From Pseudanabaena sp. FACHB-1998 (GTDB lineage Bacteria > Cyanobacteriota > Cyanobacteriia > Pseudanabaenales > Pseudanabaenaceae), in contig NZ_JACJQA010000025.1 in NCBI RefSeq assembly GCF_014696355.1, positions 26,539 to 90,538 on the forward strand: a stretch of 64,000 bases of DNA, given 5' to 3'. Shown one piece after another: positions 33,101 through 40,222 of this stretch. Both the position numbers and the translations under genes were made by a program. A model generated the notes under the pieces. The model was not told the origin of the DNA, made no database searches, and worked only from the letters and a program-made list of their open reading frames with translations. Each line of letters starts with the position of its first letter. Position 1 is the stretch's first letter.

Positions 33101-33660
33101 TCAGCATTTTTAGATTGCGAATTTTCCTTTTGTACCTTTTCCAAAAAGCCCAAAGGTACAAAAGTTCGATCAATATTGTCAAAATCTAGACGATTATCCC
33201 CTATAACCAGATCGATATTCCGCTTTTTCCAATGGTCTAACTTGTTACAACAAACTTCATACCAATTACGGTTAGTCTGTTGATGTATAGAACTATCAGC
33301 GAATTTCGATTTCTGTTCTTCAAACCATTGCCCATATTGATCCTTTAACCATTCGAGCAAAAAATTTCTTTTTCTATTTCCCTGATTAACAAGTTCAAGA
33401 CAACCATTCTCTTTGTCATTCTCAAAAATATCATAGGCTTGTCCAATACATTTGTTGTAATTTTCAAGACTGAGACGATAAATATCGGGATGTAAGACTT
33501 TTATTTCATTAGATTCAAGCCATTCAAGAAATTTTTTGTTTGAAATATTACAATTTTTCCATGCAAATCTTGTCACAAAGATATTTTTGGGCTGTCCATT
33601 TATCCTAAGCCTTGTAGCTATATTCTCAAGAAACTCATCCCAATATTCTGGTGCAGTCAT
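30184..33660 (-). CDS. NACHT-domain STAND NTPase with HEAT-like repeats (putative anti-phage protein)
   Basis: About 1158 aa from ATG 33660. The N-terminal about 200 residues are unlike anything I recognise (WDEFLENIATRLRIN.., ending in RTFVPLGFLEKVQ, the usual lead into STAND modules in cyanobacteria). NACHT NTPase: Walker A GETGSGKTTLLLQ near 234, Walker B VWLLLDGLEDI near 310, winged-helix-like region to about 530. Residues about 650-930 have a repeated pattern (AVNTLIDLIKDPNDKDTRNKIL..) like HEAT repeats. A C-terminal domain (about 1040-1150) begins EIRCLVVDVRYLEQESDPNVIA. The layout is that of bacterial NLR-like defence proteins. It has one HIP1 site in 3.5 kb and is AT-rich, suggesting transfer. 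Confidence 0.88.
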   Translation of the reverse strand: MTAPEYWDEFLENIATRLRINGQPKNIFVTRFAWKNCNISNKKFLEWLESNEIKVLHPDIYRLSLENYNKCIGQAYDIFENDKENGCLELVNQGNRKRNFLLEWLKDQYGQWFEEQKSKFADSSIHQQTNRNWYEVCCNKLDHWKKRNIDLVIGDNRLDFDNIDRTFVPLGFLEKVQKENSQSKNADQSGKEQAEGYEITQKYERQQDFLDVIIHGDLSESISKKQVQRLAVIGETGSGKTTLLLQIGYELLKQPNNLVIWISLKEVRDKQKSIWDYILEEWLKGSDIDRNEWKQEFDNKLKDGYVWLLLDGLEDISDRAYSVIGQFDDWLSKSKIALTCRKNRWDSDKADFASFDYGIYECIGYNSEQPSNFIDAWFGDDSESANGLKLEIQQATRHRINDLIKYPLHLSLLCSIYEKSESNFALAATKAELFDQFIKKQYKRKITKDRFDVDLVKSLGELAIKAIDTQSPLTDCEVREKLSERLEKALELGWLKPIDEYEQVYDFLHDSFKEYFAALEIPNWKFFLPDSLDNFKGNDYPVFDIRWREVILFWFGRKGFEKDKEDFIEALINFEDGCCDSSIVNGKSFYGYRAYFLAASCLSEFKNCSKDELITKRIIEWGFGCLNEENEISIPLPSINESAINILPYTNLFLATKYLCEILSNPKDEKSRLYLAARNLVKISIDSESKDIAVNTLIDLIKDPNDKDTRNKILLNLNKFIVDSKSKEIAIKVLSQIIKDANDEDIILFSASTSLGIIATDLEYKEIAINKLIDLMESTTDDNLICISAYSLCNITTDCQNKEIAVNKLIQLLENHSTNNDTICRAVYFLTKIVTNFNYKNLAVKSLIRIIEDSSTDIDALSHAVKLLEGIDNDFDARSLIINRLNCLINDPNTDEETRNKSLIRLLVIPNNINDDNEEKMGVIDVMISSKSQNMRIVAARNLPEILKDGELQPWLSLVVNLRNYLYKSLRNQENLLESYAYYESIFYCAQNMSYPEFYEAWHSSNRSNNSKFVNTHTIQTLESQFIDCDAIQKALGNTDHPEIRCLVVDVRYLEQESDPNVIAEEIAIKIFDSLGREIPEINRVSNLKRELINLKRVLGFEKLAIALYAKNANEAIDQLCQSLTESIQIRPFIGEKSTQQLTNEVKAWLRRINLEYH

Positions 33661-34032
33661 TGCTTTGACTAGGAAATGGTGTAGACACAAACTATACCTA
33701 GTCTAACTACATATTCAAATAATCGCCAACTGGAAAAATTTTTCTAGTTAACTATACTTTTTCTGTGATGTACACACAGGGGGGGATACAGCAATATGAA
33801 CTGCATAGAGATTACGAAAAAAGATCATGCAAACATTTCAAATTAGCTACCTACCAAATTTCGAGCCAATCCCAATCGAACAATGCAAAACCAAGCGATC
33901 GCGCCATCGCCTACCTCGCCCCAAATCTACAAGAACAATCAACTGCCAACAACTAGAAATTCCTTGGACAGCATAGGGAAACGCCCCTACACCAAACCAA
34001 CATCCCTTCAGCCGCCAACATCGTTACAGATT
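33661..34032. other. Upstream region of the NACHT gene
   Basis: Contains the inverted repeat GACTAGG (33667) / CCTAGTC (33697), 23 bases apart, within the NACHT leader, a possible operator. Beyond it I see AT-rich and then C/A-rich DNA without a supported gene; short ORFs here lack coding character. Confidence 0.5.
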
Positions 34033-34389
34033 ATGAACACCCACAAACAAATCCAACAAATCGCCGCAACCGACGAACTCCTCGATCAAGCGATCTCCCT
34101 TACCCCCATCCGCAAACCCAAAGACCTCAACCACCTCCAACGCCGCCAACAACAACGCGCTATCAGCAACGACATGATCCGCGTGGCGATCGCCTACGGA
34201 CAACAACGCAGTGATCGGCATGGCGCGATCATTTACACATTAAGCGATCGCCAACTCAAAACCAGTCCCTACGCCAAATTCACCGACACCCTTAGAGGCT
34301 TGCAAGTCATCTGTTTACAAGACCTGCAAACCCTGCAAATCCTCACCACCTATTGGAACTTCGACAGCAAACGCAAAGCCAGAAAATAA
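34033..34389 (+). CDS. Hypothetical protein, DUF4258-like, 118 aa
   Basis: The ATG at 34033 is the best start; upstream extension is Pro/Thr-rich and unlikely. RKPKDLNHLQRRQQQRAISNDMIRVAIAYGQQRSDRHGAIIYTLSDRQL resembles the DUF4258 pattern (RM..R.I....I..AI..G....D..G...Y.) found in small toxin-like proteins near mobile genes. It ends LQILTTYWNFDSKRKARK. It is four bases before the PLD-like gene and is probably co-transcribed with it. Confidence 0.65.
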   Translation: MNTHKQIQQIAATDELLDQAISLTPIRKPKDLNHLQRRQQQRAISNDMIRVAIAYGQQRSDRHGAIIYTLSDRQLKTSPYAKFTDTLRGLQVICLQDLQTLQILTTYWNFDSKRKARK

Positions 34390-34393
34390 ACCC

Positions 34394-35083
34394 ATGCAAA
34401 ACTCCAAAGACCTCAGAGCCATCTCTCAACTGCTCAAACAAGCCCAAACCATGATCGACAAATACAATCTTCCCCCGCAAAAATTTCTCGAACAATTAGG
34501 ACTTCTGCAATCTCAACCCGAAACCGAAATCGTCTTTGAGAAAACTGGCGGACGGTTCCATCTCTTCAAAGCACTCGAAGAGGCAAAAGAACGAGTCGTG
34601 ATCAAATGTCCTTGGGCAAGCGATCGCGCGATCGACAATGACCTGATGCTACGTCTCAACTATGCCCTCGACCAAGGCGTACAAATCGATCTCGGATGGG
34701 GCTACCAATACGACATCGGCACTGTCATCAAACAAGATCGTCACGGCAATCTCACCTTCGCCGCCGAAGCGCAATATCGCTACAGCGCCATGTCCAAACT
34801 CTTCCAACTCCAAAAACGCTACAGCGATCGCCTCCACCTCAAACTCACAGGCGGACATAGCAAATACTTTGTCTGCGATCGCCAATTCGCCTATGTCGGC
34901 AGTCACAACATCCTCAGTTCCACCATTCCCAATCTCAAAATCGCCTATCCTGACTTACAAGGCGATGAAACAGGAACGATTCACCGAAAGCTAGACATCA
35001 TTCAAAAACTGATTAATCGCTACGACCAAGCGATCGATCTCACCAATTCCAATATGCTATCAACCATGAGGTTAACAGCATGA
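34394..35083 (+). CDS. PLD-like (HKD) domain protein
   Basis: 229 aa. One phospholipase-D-type motif is visible at GGHSKYFVCDRQFAYVGSHN (H-x-K-x4-D-x6-G-S-x-N, about 156-175), preceded by strands such as ERVVIKCPWAS and VQIDLGWGYQYD. With a single HKD motif it would need to dimerise. PLD-fold proteins in such islets are usually nucleases. It overlaps the next short ORF by ATGA at 35080, so a third operon gene once followed. Confidence 0.82.
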   Translation: MQNSKDLRAISQLLKQAQTMIDKYNLPPQKFLEQLGLLQSQPETEIVFEKTGGRFHLFKALEEAKERVVIKCPWASDRAIDNDLMLRLNYALDQGVQIDLGWGYQYDIGTVIKQDRHGNLTFAAEAQYRYSAMSKLFQLQKRYSDRLHLKLTGGHSKYFVCDRQFAYVGSHNILSSTIPNLKIAYPDLQGDETGTIHRKLDIIQKLINRYDQAIDLTNSNMLSTMRLTA

Positions 35084-35148
35084 AATTCGATATCACCAAA
35101 CATTCAAGATCCCCGACTTTTTTTGTGACTAGCGGAATTGTTCTGTGA
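35080..35148 (+). pseudogene. Truncated third gene of the PLD operon
   Basis: ATG overlaps the PLD stop (ATGA). It encodes MKFDITKHS, then runs into the AGATCCCCGACTTT repeat and stops after 22 codons. The tight coupling suggests a real gene whose body was lost or cut off at the repeat. Confidence 0.5.
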
Positions 35149-35172
35149 TGTCATCGAAAAAGTCGGGGATCT
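35107..35172. mobile_element. Small palindromic element AGATCCCCGACTTTTT..
   Basis: 16-base perfect terminal inverted repeats (AGATCCCCGACTTTTT / AAAAAGTCGGGGATCT) enclosing 34 bases. Repeats of this kind are common in cyanobacterial genomes. It interrupts the short ORF at 35080. Confidence 0.7.
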
Positions 35173-35178
35173 GCGACT

Positions 35179-35647
35179 TCAAACATCACGACGAATACTT
35201 GATAGAGGCACAACATCACCATTCTCAATATCTTGCTGTGCCTCCCGAAAATCCGCCATAAACTGCTCGCTATAATGCACATCCACAGTTAGCTTTAGCC
35301 CCAAACTATCCAACCACGCCGCCAACTCATACACCGCTTGACTTTTATTACTAGCACCAAAATCTTTTACCCATTGGGGAGCCTTCATTACCCAATGCCA
35401 AGGCAACATGACCTAAACATAAAAGCAACAACTCAGACTCAGGCTTTTCCTCTTCCAAAACAGCACTCACGTATGCCGCCGCTTCTAAGGATTTTAAAAA
35501 GATAAGATACGCCATTTTGTTTTTTGGTATAACGCGGAAGTGGATTTCCCCCAATTGCCCTAACACATCCTCCAAATAATTAAGCCCTCTTATTTGGCAT
35601 ACTAAAAGTCCCTTGCAAACCCGCAAAGCCTTATAATAGAAAGACAC
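35179..35647 (-). pseudogene. Hypothetical locus, possibly frameshifted
   Basis: Two overlapping minus-strand frames: 35351-35647 (98 codons, contains AYLIFLKSLEAAAYVSAVLEEEKPESELLLLCLGHV) and 35179-35409 (76 codons, contains VYELAAWLDSLGLKLTVDVHYSEQF and DIENGDVVPLSSIRRD). Both have gene-like composition and both appear incomplete alone, so a frameshift in one small gene is plausible. Equally, two small genes with overlap could be real. The product is not recognised; the end is loosely antitoxin-like. Confidence 0.4.
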
Positions 35648-35717
35648 TTAGTAAGAATTGCCTATCTCAAGCGGGGCAAGCACTGCCAAGCCATGCAAGG
35701 AGAAATTTAGTAGCCGT

Positions 35718-38396
35718 ATGACTGATACCTTAGAAGATCGGATTATTCCCACAGACCTACGCGGCGAAATGTCGCGATCGTATCTGGAATATGCCATGAG
35801 CGTGATCGTTGGTCGCGCCCTGCCCGATGCCCGTGATGGACTCAAGCCTGTACATCGTCGCATTCTCTACGCTATGCACGAGTTGGGCATGACCGCCGAT
35901 CGCCCTTTTCGGAAATGCGCCCGTGTGGTCGGTGACGTAATCGGTAAATATCACCCCCACGGTGACACCGCCGTGTATGAAGCACTGGTGCGGATGGCGC
36001 AAGACTTTTCGATGCGCGATCGCATGGTCGATGGTCACGGTAACTTCGGCTCAGTCGATAATGATCCCGCCGCCGCGATGCGATATACCGAATGTCGGCT
36101 GACTCGGATTTCGCAATTTGGGCTGATTCAGGATATCGAGCGCGATACGGTTAACTTTGGCGACAACTATGACGGCTCACAACAGGAGCCACTAGTATTA
36201 CCAGCCAGAATTCCCCAATTATTGCTCAATGGTTCATCAGGGATCGCCGTGGGGATGGCGACCAATATTCCCCCGCACAATTTGGGCGAGTTGGTAGATG
36301 GATTAGTGGCGCTGATTGCCGATCCGATGCTGACGGATTTGGAATTGATGCAATATATCCCAGGCCCAGACTTCCCGACAGGCGCTTTGATCTTGGGAAC
36401 CGATGGCGCTCGCGAAACCTATACAACTGGGCGTGGCTCCGTAACGATGCGAGCAGTAGCTAGCTTTGAAACAATTTCCGCTTCTGGACGACAGGATCGC
36501 GAGGCAATTATCATCACTGAAATGCCTTACCAAACCAATAAGGCAGCGCTGATTGAACGCATTGCGGAAATGGTCAATGAGAAGAAAATTGATGGCATTT
36601 CTGATATTCGTGATGAAAGCGATCGCGATGGTATGCGTTTAGTCATCGAACTGAAGCGTGATGCTTATCCGAAAGTAGTTCTAAACAATCTTTATAAATC
36701 CACACCTCTGCAATCGAACTTTAGTTGCAATATGCTCGCTCTAGTCGATGGCGAACCGATTACGCTGACGCTGCGCCATGCCCTCCAAGTATTTCTGGAC
36801 TTCCGTTATGAAGTGATTACGCGCCGTACTCAGTACGAACTACGTAAAGCAGAAGAACGCGATCATCTATTGCAAGGGCTATTAATTGCGCTCAATCATT
36901 TGGATGCAGTCATTGCCCTGATTCGTGGAGCCGATGATAGTAGTTCTGCGAAGTTGGGCTTGATCGAAAGCTATGGACTTTCAGAAGCACAAGCCGATGC
37001 CATCTTGGCAATGCAGTTACGCCGCTTAACGGCTCAAGATGCTGATAAGATTCACGATGAGCATAATCAGTTAGTTGAGAAGATTGCTGATTTACAACAT
37101 ATTCTCGCCAATCGCGATCGCATTCTCACAATTACCCGTGAAGAATTGGAAGCAATCAAACTCGAATTTACGACTCCTCGCCGCTCTCGCATTCTGCCCA
37201 ATGAAGGTGATATCGATACGGCGGATTTGATTGCCAATCGCGAAACGATTGTGATGGTCACCGAGCAGGGCTACATCAAGCGGATGCCTGTGGATACCTT
37301 TACAGCGCAAAATCGGGCGACTAGGGGTAAGGCAAGCGCCAATGTTAAAGATGACGATGCGATCGCCCATTTCTTCGCCTGTCGTAGCCACGATAAAGTT
37401 CTCTTCTTTACTGATCGCGGTAAGGTCTATGGAGTCAAGGCGTATGAAGTTCCCGAATCTGGTCGGGCGGCGCGTGGTACGGCGGTAGTGCAGTTATTGC
37501 CGATCGCTGCCAATGAGAAGATCACCACCGTATTACCGATTAGCGAATTCAGCGAAGATGAGTATCTAGTCATGCTCACGGCTGGCGGCTACATCAAAAA
37601 GACTAAGCTCCCCGCCTTTGCCAATATTCGTTCTAACGGATTGATTGCGATCGCTCTCGAAGAAGGCGATCTACTGCGCTGGGTGCGTCGTGCTAAAGTC
37701 GATAACACTATCATTGTCGGTTCGCGTCAAGGGATGTCGATCCGCTTCCGTACTGACCATGAGCAGTTGCGCCCAATGGGACGCGATACTCGCGGCGTAA
37801 GGTCTATGCGTCTGACAGGCGATGATGAGATCGTGAGTATGGATATTCTGCCAGCAGGACTTGCGGAAATTGAGGAAGTGGAAGATTCCGAAGAAGAGAT
37901 TGATTTGACTGTAACCGTCAATGAAGATGAGAATTTGGAAGTTGAAAATGTCGAACCTGAAGCTGAAAAAGCTCAAGGTCCTTGGGTTTTAGTGGTAACT
38001 AGAGGCGGCTATGGTAAGCGCGTTCCTGTTAATCAATTCCGTATTCAAAAACGAGCAGGTAAAGGCTTGCGGGTGACTAAGTTTAAATCTGGTCAAGACC
38101 AACTAGCCTCGCTCTGTTTAGTTGATGAGAACAACGAACTGATGATCGTGACTAGTCGCGGTATCGTCATGCGTCAGAGTACGGATGCGATCGCGCGTCA
38201 GTCTCGGACTGCTAGAGGTGTAAGACTTCAGAAACTTGATTCTTCTGATGCGATCGTGGGGGCGACTTTAGTTCCACCTGCGTTGGAAGAGGAGCAAGAA
38301 GAGGTGGAAATCCAAAGTGGTGATGTAGCGATCGCTACTCCTGAAGTAATCACCGAAGTGGTTGCTGAAGCGATCGAGCCAGAAACTGAAGAATAG
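35718..38396 (+). CDS. gyrA: DNA gyrase/topoisomerase IV subunit A
   Basis: 892 aa from ATG 35718. The breakage-reunion domain is complete: [19 protein letters not shown], the quinolone-pocket region [17 protein letters not shown] and the catalytic Tyr123 in [12 protein letters not shown] (E. coli Tyr122). Residues equivalent to E. coli Ser83 and Asp87 are Thr and Glu here. The C-terminal beta-pinwheel carries an acidic loop (about 730-760) and [13 protein letters not shown], similar to a GyrA box. It introduces or relaxes supercoils with GyrB, which is not in the window. An upstream frame to 35658 adds 20 residues of non-family sequence. Confidence 0.96.
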   Translation: MTDTLEDRIIPTDLRGEMSRSYLEYAMSVIVGRALPDARDGLKPVHRRILYAMHELGMTADRPFRKCARVVGDVIGKYHPHGDTAVYEALVRMAQDFSMRDRMVDGHGNFGSVDNDPAAAMRYTECRLTRISQFGLIQDIERDTVNFGDNYDGSQQEPLVLPARIPQLLLNGSSGIAVGMATNIPPHNLGELVDGLVALIADPMLTDLELMQYIPGPDFPTGALILGTDGARETYTTGRGSVTMRAVASFETISASGRQDREAIIITEMPYQTNKAALIERIAEMVNEKKIDGISDIRDESDRDGMRLVIELKRDAYPKVVLNNLYKSTPLQSNFSCNMLALVDGEPITLTLRHALQVFLDFRYEVITRRTQYELRKAEERDHLLQGLLIALNHLDAVIALIRGADDSSSAKLGLIESYGLSEAQADAILAMQLRRLTAQDADKIHDEHNQLVEKIADLQHILANRDRILTITREELEAIKLEFTTPRRSRILPNEGDIDTADLIANRETIVMVTEQGYIKRMPVDTFTAQNRATRGKASANVKDDDAIAHFFACRSHDKVLFFTDRGKVYGVKAYEVPESGRAARGTAVVQLLPIAANEKITTVLPISEFSEDEYLVMLTAGGYIKKTKLPAFANIRSNGLIAIALEEGDLLRWVRRAKVDNTIIVGSRQGMSIRFRTDHEQLRPMGRDTRGVRSMRLTGDDEIVSMDILPAGLAEIEEVEDSEEEIDLTVTVNEDENLEVENVEPEAEKAQGPWVLVVTRGGYGKRVPVNQFRIQKRAGKGLRVTKFKSGQDQLASLCLVDENNELMIVTSRGIVMRQSTDAIARQSRTARGVRLQKLDSSDAIVGATLVPPALEEEQEEVEIQSGDVAIATPEVITEVVAEAIEPETEE

Positions 38397-38411
38397 AATA
38401 GTTGGCTAGGT

Positions 38412-38449
38412 AAAAAGGTTTGATGACTTTGTTCATCAGACCTTTTTTT
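38412..38449 (+). terminator. Terminator after gyrA
   Basis: AAAAAGGTTTGATGA / TCATCAGACCTTTTTTT around CTTTGT; one mismatch; T-tract. Confidence 0.88.
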
Positions 38450-38466
38450 AGTTAGTATCTACTGAC

Positions 38467-38523
38467 ATGGGTATTGAGATCTGTTTTGATGGTTATTGGC
38501 GATCGCTAGCATCGGGTATGTAA
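38467..38523 (+). pseudogene. Duplicate fragment of the next small ORF
   Basis: Encodes MGIEICFDGYWRSLASGM then stop. It matches MGVEICFDGYLRSLVSS in the ORF at 38665-38928, with similar DNA. A partial local duplication that has decayed. Confidence 0.55.
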
Positions 38524-38664
38524 TCCATAAAAGCTTCTCCCCGCAATAGTTTAGAGTCATTTGTTTTTAAAAACGTAATGCGTAAGCTGGAACATCAGCG
38601 ATCGCTATTTCAATCGGGATATTTTAACTTGAAAATTTAAGCTAATATTGTTGCAATTCCTGAT

Positions 38665-38928
38665 GTGAAGATATTGTCGCCGCTATGTCCTACGGGGTTG
38701 ATTTACGGCATGGGTGTAGAGATTTGTTTTGATGGTTATTTGCGATCGCTGGTAAGTTCTTATCAGCAGTGGTGGCGTTTGTATACGCTGACGGATGCGA
38801 CGGGTCGGGAATCGCAAGGGGTAGAACGCGAACAGATTGCGCCTACTTTCTTTGATTTTGGTTTAATGGTGCAGACGGTGGAGCCGCCAAAGGCTGAGCA
38901 GGAAAGAGAATCAGAAGGCGATCGCTAA
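38665..38928 (+). pseudogene. Hypothetical remnant, 87 codons
   Basis: GTG start. Contains EICFDGYLRSLVSSYQQWWRLYTLTDATGRESQGVEREQIAPTFFDFGLMVQTVEPPK. The Q-W-W-R-L-Y-T-L-T-D and F-D-F-G-L-M-V-Q-T-V segments look conserved. They resemble a linker in large cyanobacterial STAND-type proteins, as I recall it, so this is probably a leftover piece of such a gene. It cannot be named. Confidence 0.4.
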
Positions 38929-39086
38929 AGGAAAAGACGATGTTGCCGATGAGGAACAGACTTTTGACTATTTTGATTTTAGATAAATTAAGAATAGTTG
39001 CAAGAATATTACTGTAACTCTAAAAAAATCAGATAATATAGCCCTATATGTAAAGTTGTGTTAATTTGCTTTTTGGAAGTCCAAAA

Positions 39087-40001
39087 ATGATTCCTGACAA
39101 TGAAAACTTAGTGATTTATGAAATGATTTTTGAATTGAGATGCCGACAGAAAAAAGGTTCCGAATTTCAGTCTTTCTTTGAGAAAATTATGTTCAAAATC
39201 GATCCAAGTTTTATAGCAATCAAGCCTTCTGGAAAGGAAGGTGATTGGAAGTGTGATGGATTTTCAAAAAACACGGGTACAGTTTATCAATGCTATTCAC
39301 CAGAAGACTTAGGTAAAAGCTCAACAGCGTCAAAAGCGGCGAAAAAAGTCAAGGATGACTTTGAAGGAGCTAAAATCCATTGGGCTAAAGAGATGCGTCA
39401 GTGGATATTTGTATGGAGTGCTGATGGTCAACTTCCACCACAAGTTCTTAAAACTTTAACGACAATAGAGGCGGACAATCAAGACTTGATAATTGATAAC
39501 TGGAGTCAAGAATCTCTATGGCGAAAAGTATCCCAACTTGCTAAAAATGAGTTAGAAATAATTATAGAATTTTCGCTAAATCTAGCAGCCGCACCAGAAA
39601 CAACTGCAATAGAAGTCGAAAGTCTTTTATCTTATTTAACTCGACAAGAATTAGAGCCAATTCAAACAGATTTAGGACACATTGATCTTCAAGATAAATT
39701 AGACAAAAACAACTTAACTCCGAGAGTTCAAACTTTGATAAAAAATGCAATGCCAATAGTTAAGATAGTAGAAGACTATACTAGAAGACATCCAGATATC
39801 GAGTATTCTGGTATCATAGCTCAAGTGTTGACTAATAAGTATCGTTCACTTTTAAAAGAAAATAGAAGAGATTCCAATGCAATATTTTTTGCTTTAATTA
39901 ATTTTGTCTCTTTAGAGAAGATGACCCAAGATAAGTTCTTTTGGGCTTCTATTGGAATTGTTTCACATTATTTTGAATTATGCGATATATTTGAAAAATG
40001 A
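39087..40001 (+). CDS. ABC-3C system nuclease-like effector with C-terminal ABC-3C domain
   Basis: 304 aa from ATG 39087 with GGAAG seven bases upstream. The N-terminal about 100 residues look like a restriction-endonuclease fold: ELRCRQKKGSEFQSFFEKIM (helix with Glu), GDWKCDGFSKNTGTVYQCYSP (D..Q-x-Y type catalytic region). The C-terminal 120 residues (IKNAMPIVKIVEDYTRRHPDIEYSGIIAQVLTNKY..) fit the ABC-3C C-terminal module of effector subunits. ATGA overlap with the middle component and the DUF2326 ATPase after it define an ABC-three-component conflict system, as described by Krishnan, Aravind and co-workers. The REase call is an inference. Confidence 0.78.
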   Translation: MIPDNENLVIYEMIFELRCRQKKGSEFQSFFEKIMFKIDPSFIAIKPSGKEGDWKCDGFSKNTGTVYQCYSPEDLGKSSTASKAAKKVKDDFEGAKIHWAKEMRQWIFVWSADGQLPPQVLKTLTTIEADNQDLIIDNWSQESLWRKVSQLAKNELEIIIEFSLNLAAAPETTAIEVESLLSYLTRQELEPIQTDLGHIDLQDKLDKNNLTPRVQTLIKNAMPIVKIVEDYTRRHPDIEYSGIIAQVLTNKYRSLLKENRRDSNAIFFALINFVSLEKMTQDKFFWASIGIVSHYFELCDIFEK

Positions 40002-40222
40002 TCCTTCCTACAAAGCATATTGACACAAAAAGATCTCTCATTTGGTTAGGCGGCTTAATTCTACAGCGATTGATGAAGCCTCAAACCGTGACATCTTTGT
40101 GGGAAGATTTAAGAGGTTATCCAGAAATAGGCACTTTTGAAAGATTTTCTCTTGCTCTCGACTTTCTCTACACCATTGGGGTAATAGAGTTTCAAGAGCA
40201 TCTACTGCGGAGGTGTACATAA
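39998..40222 (+). CDS. ABC-3C system middle component
   Basis: 74 aa. ILPTKHIDTKRSLIWLGGLILQRLMKPQTVTSLWEDLRGYPEIGTFERFSLALDFLYTIGVIEF: a small helical, winged-helix-like protein that matches ABC-3C middle components (MC6-like pattern LPTKHI..SL..LG..LL..L). It overlaps both neighbours: ATGA with the effector and TAATG with the ATPase. It probably links the two. Confidence 0.8.
   Translation: MILPTKHIDTKRSLIWLGGLILQRLMKPQTVTSLWEDLRGYPEIGTFERFSLALDFLYTIGVIEFQEHLLRRCT

Noticed and set aside
33765..33956. 63-codon plus-strand ORF upstream of the DUF4258-like gene
   Set aside because: Low-complexity, no ribosome site and no family resemblance.
36226..36533. Minus-strand ORFs inside gyrA
   Set aside because: Shadow frames of a conserved gene.
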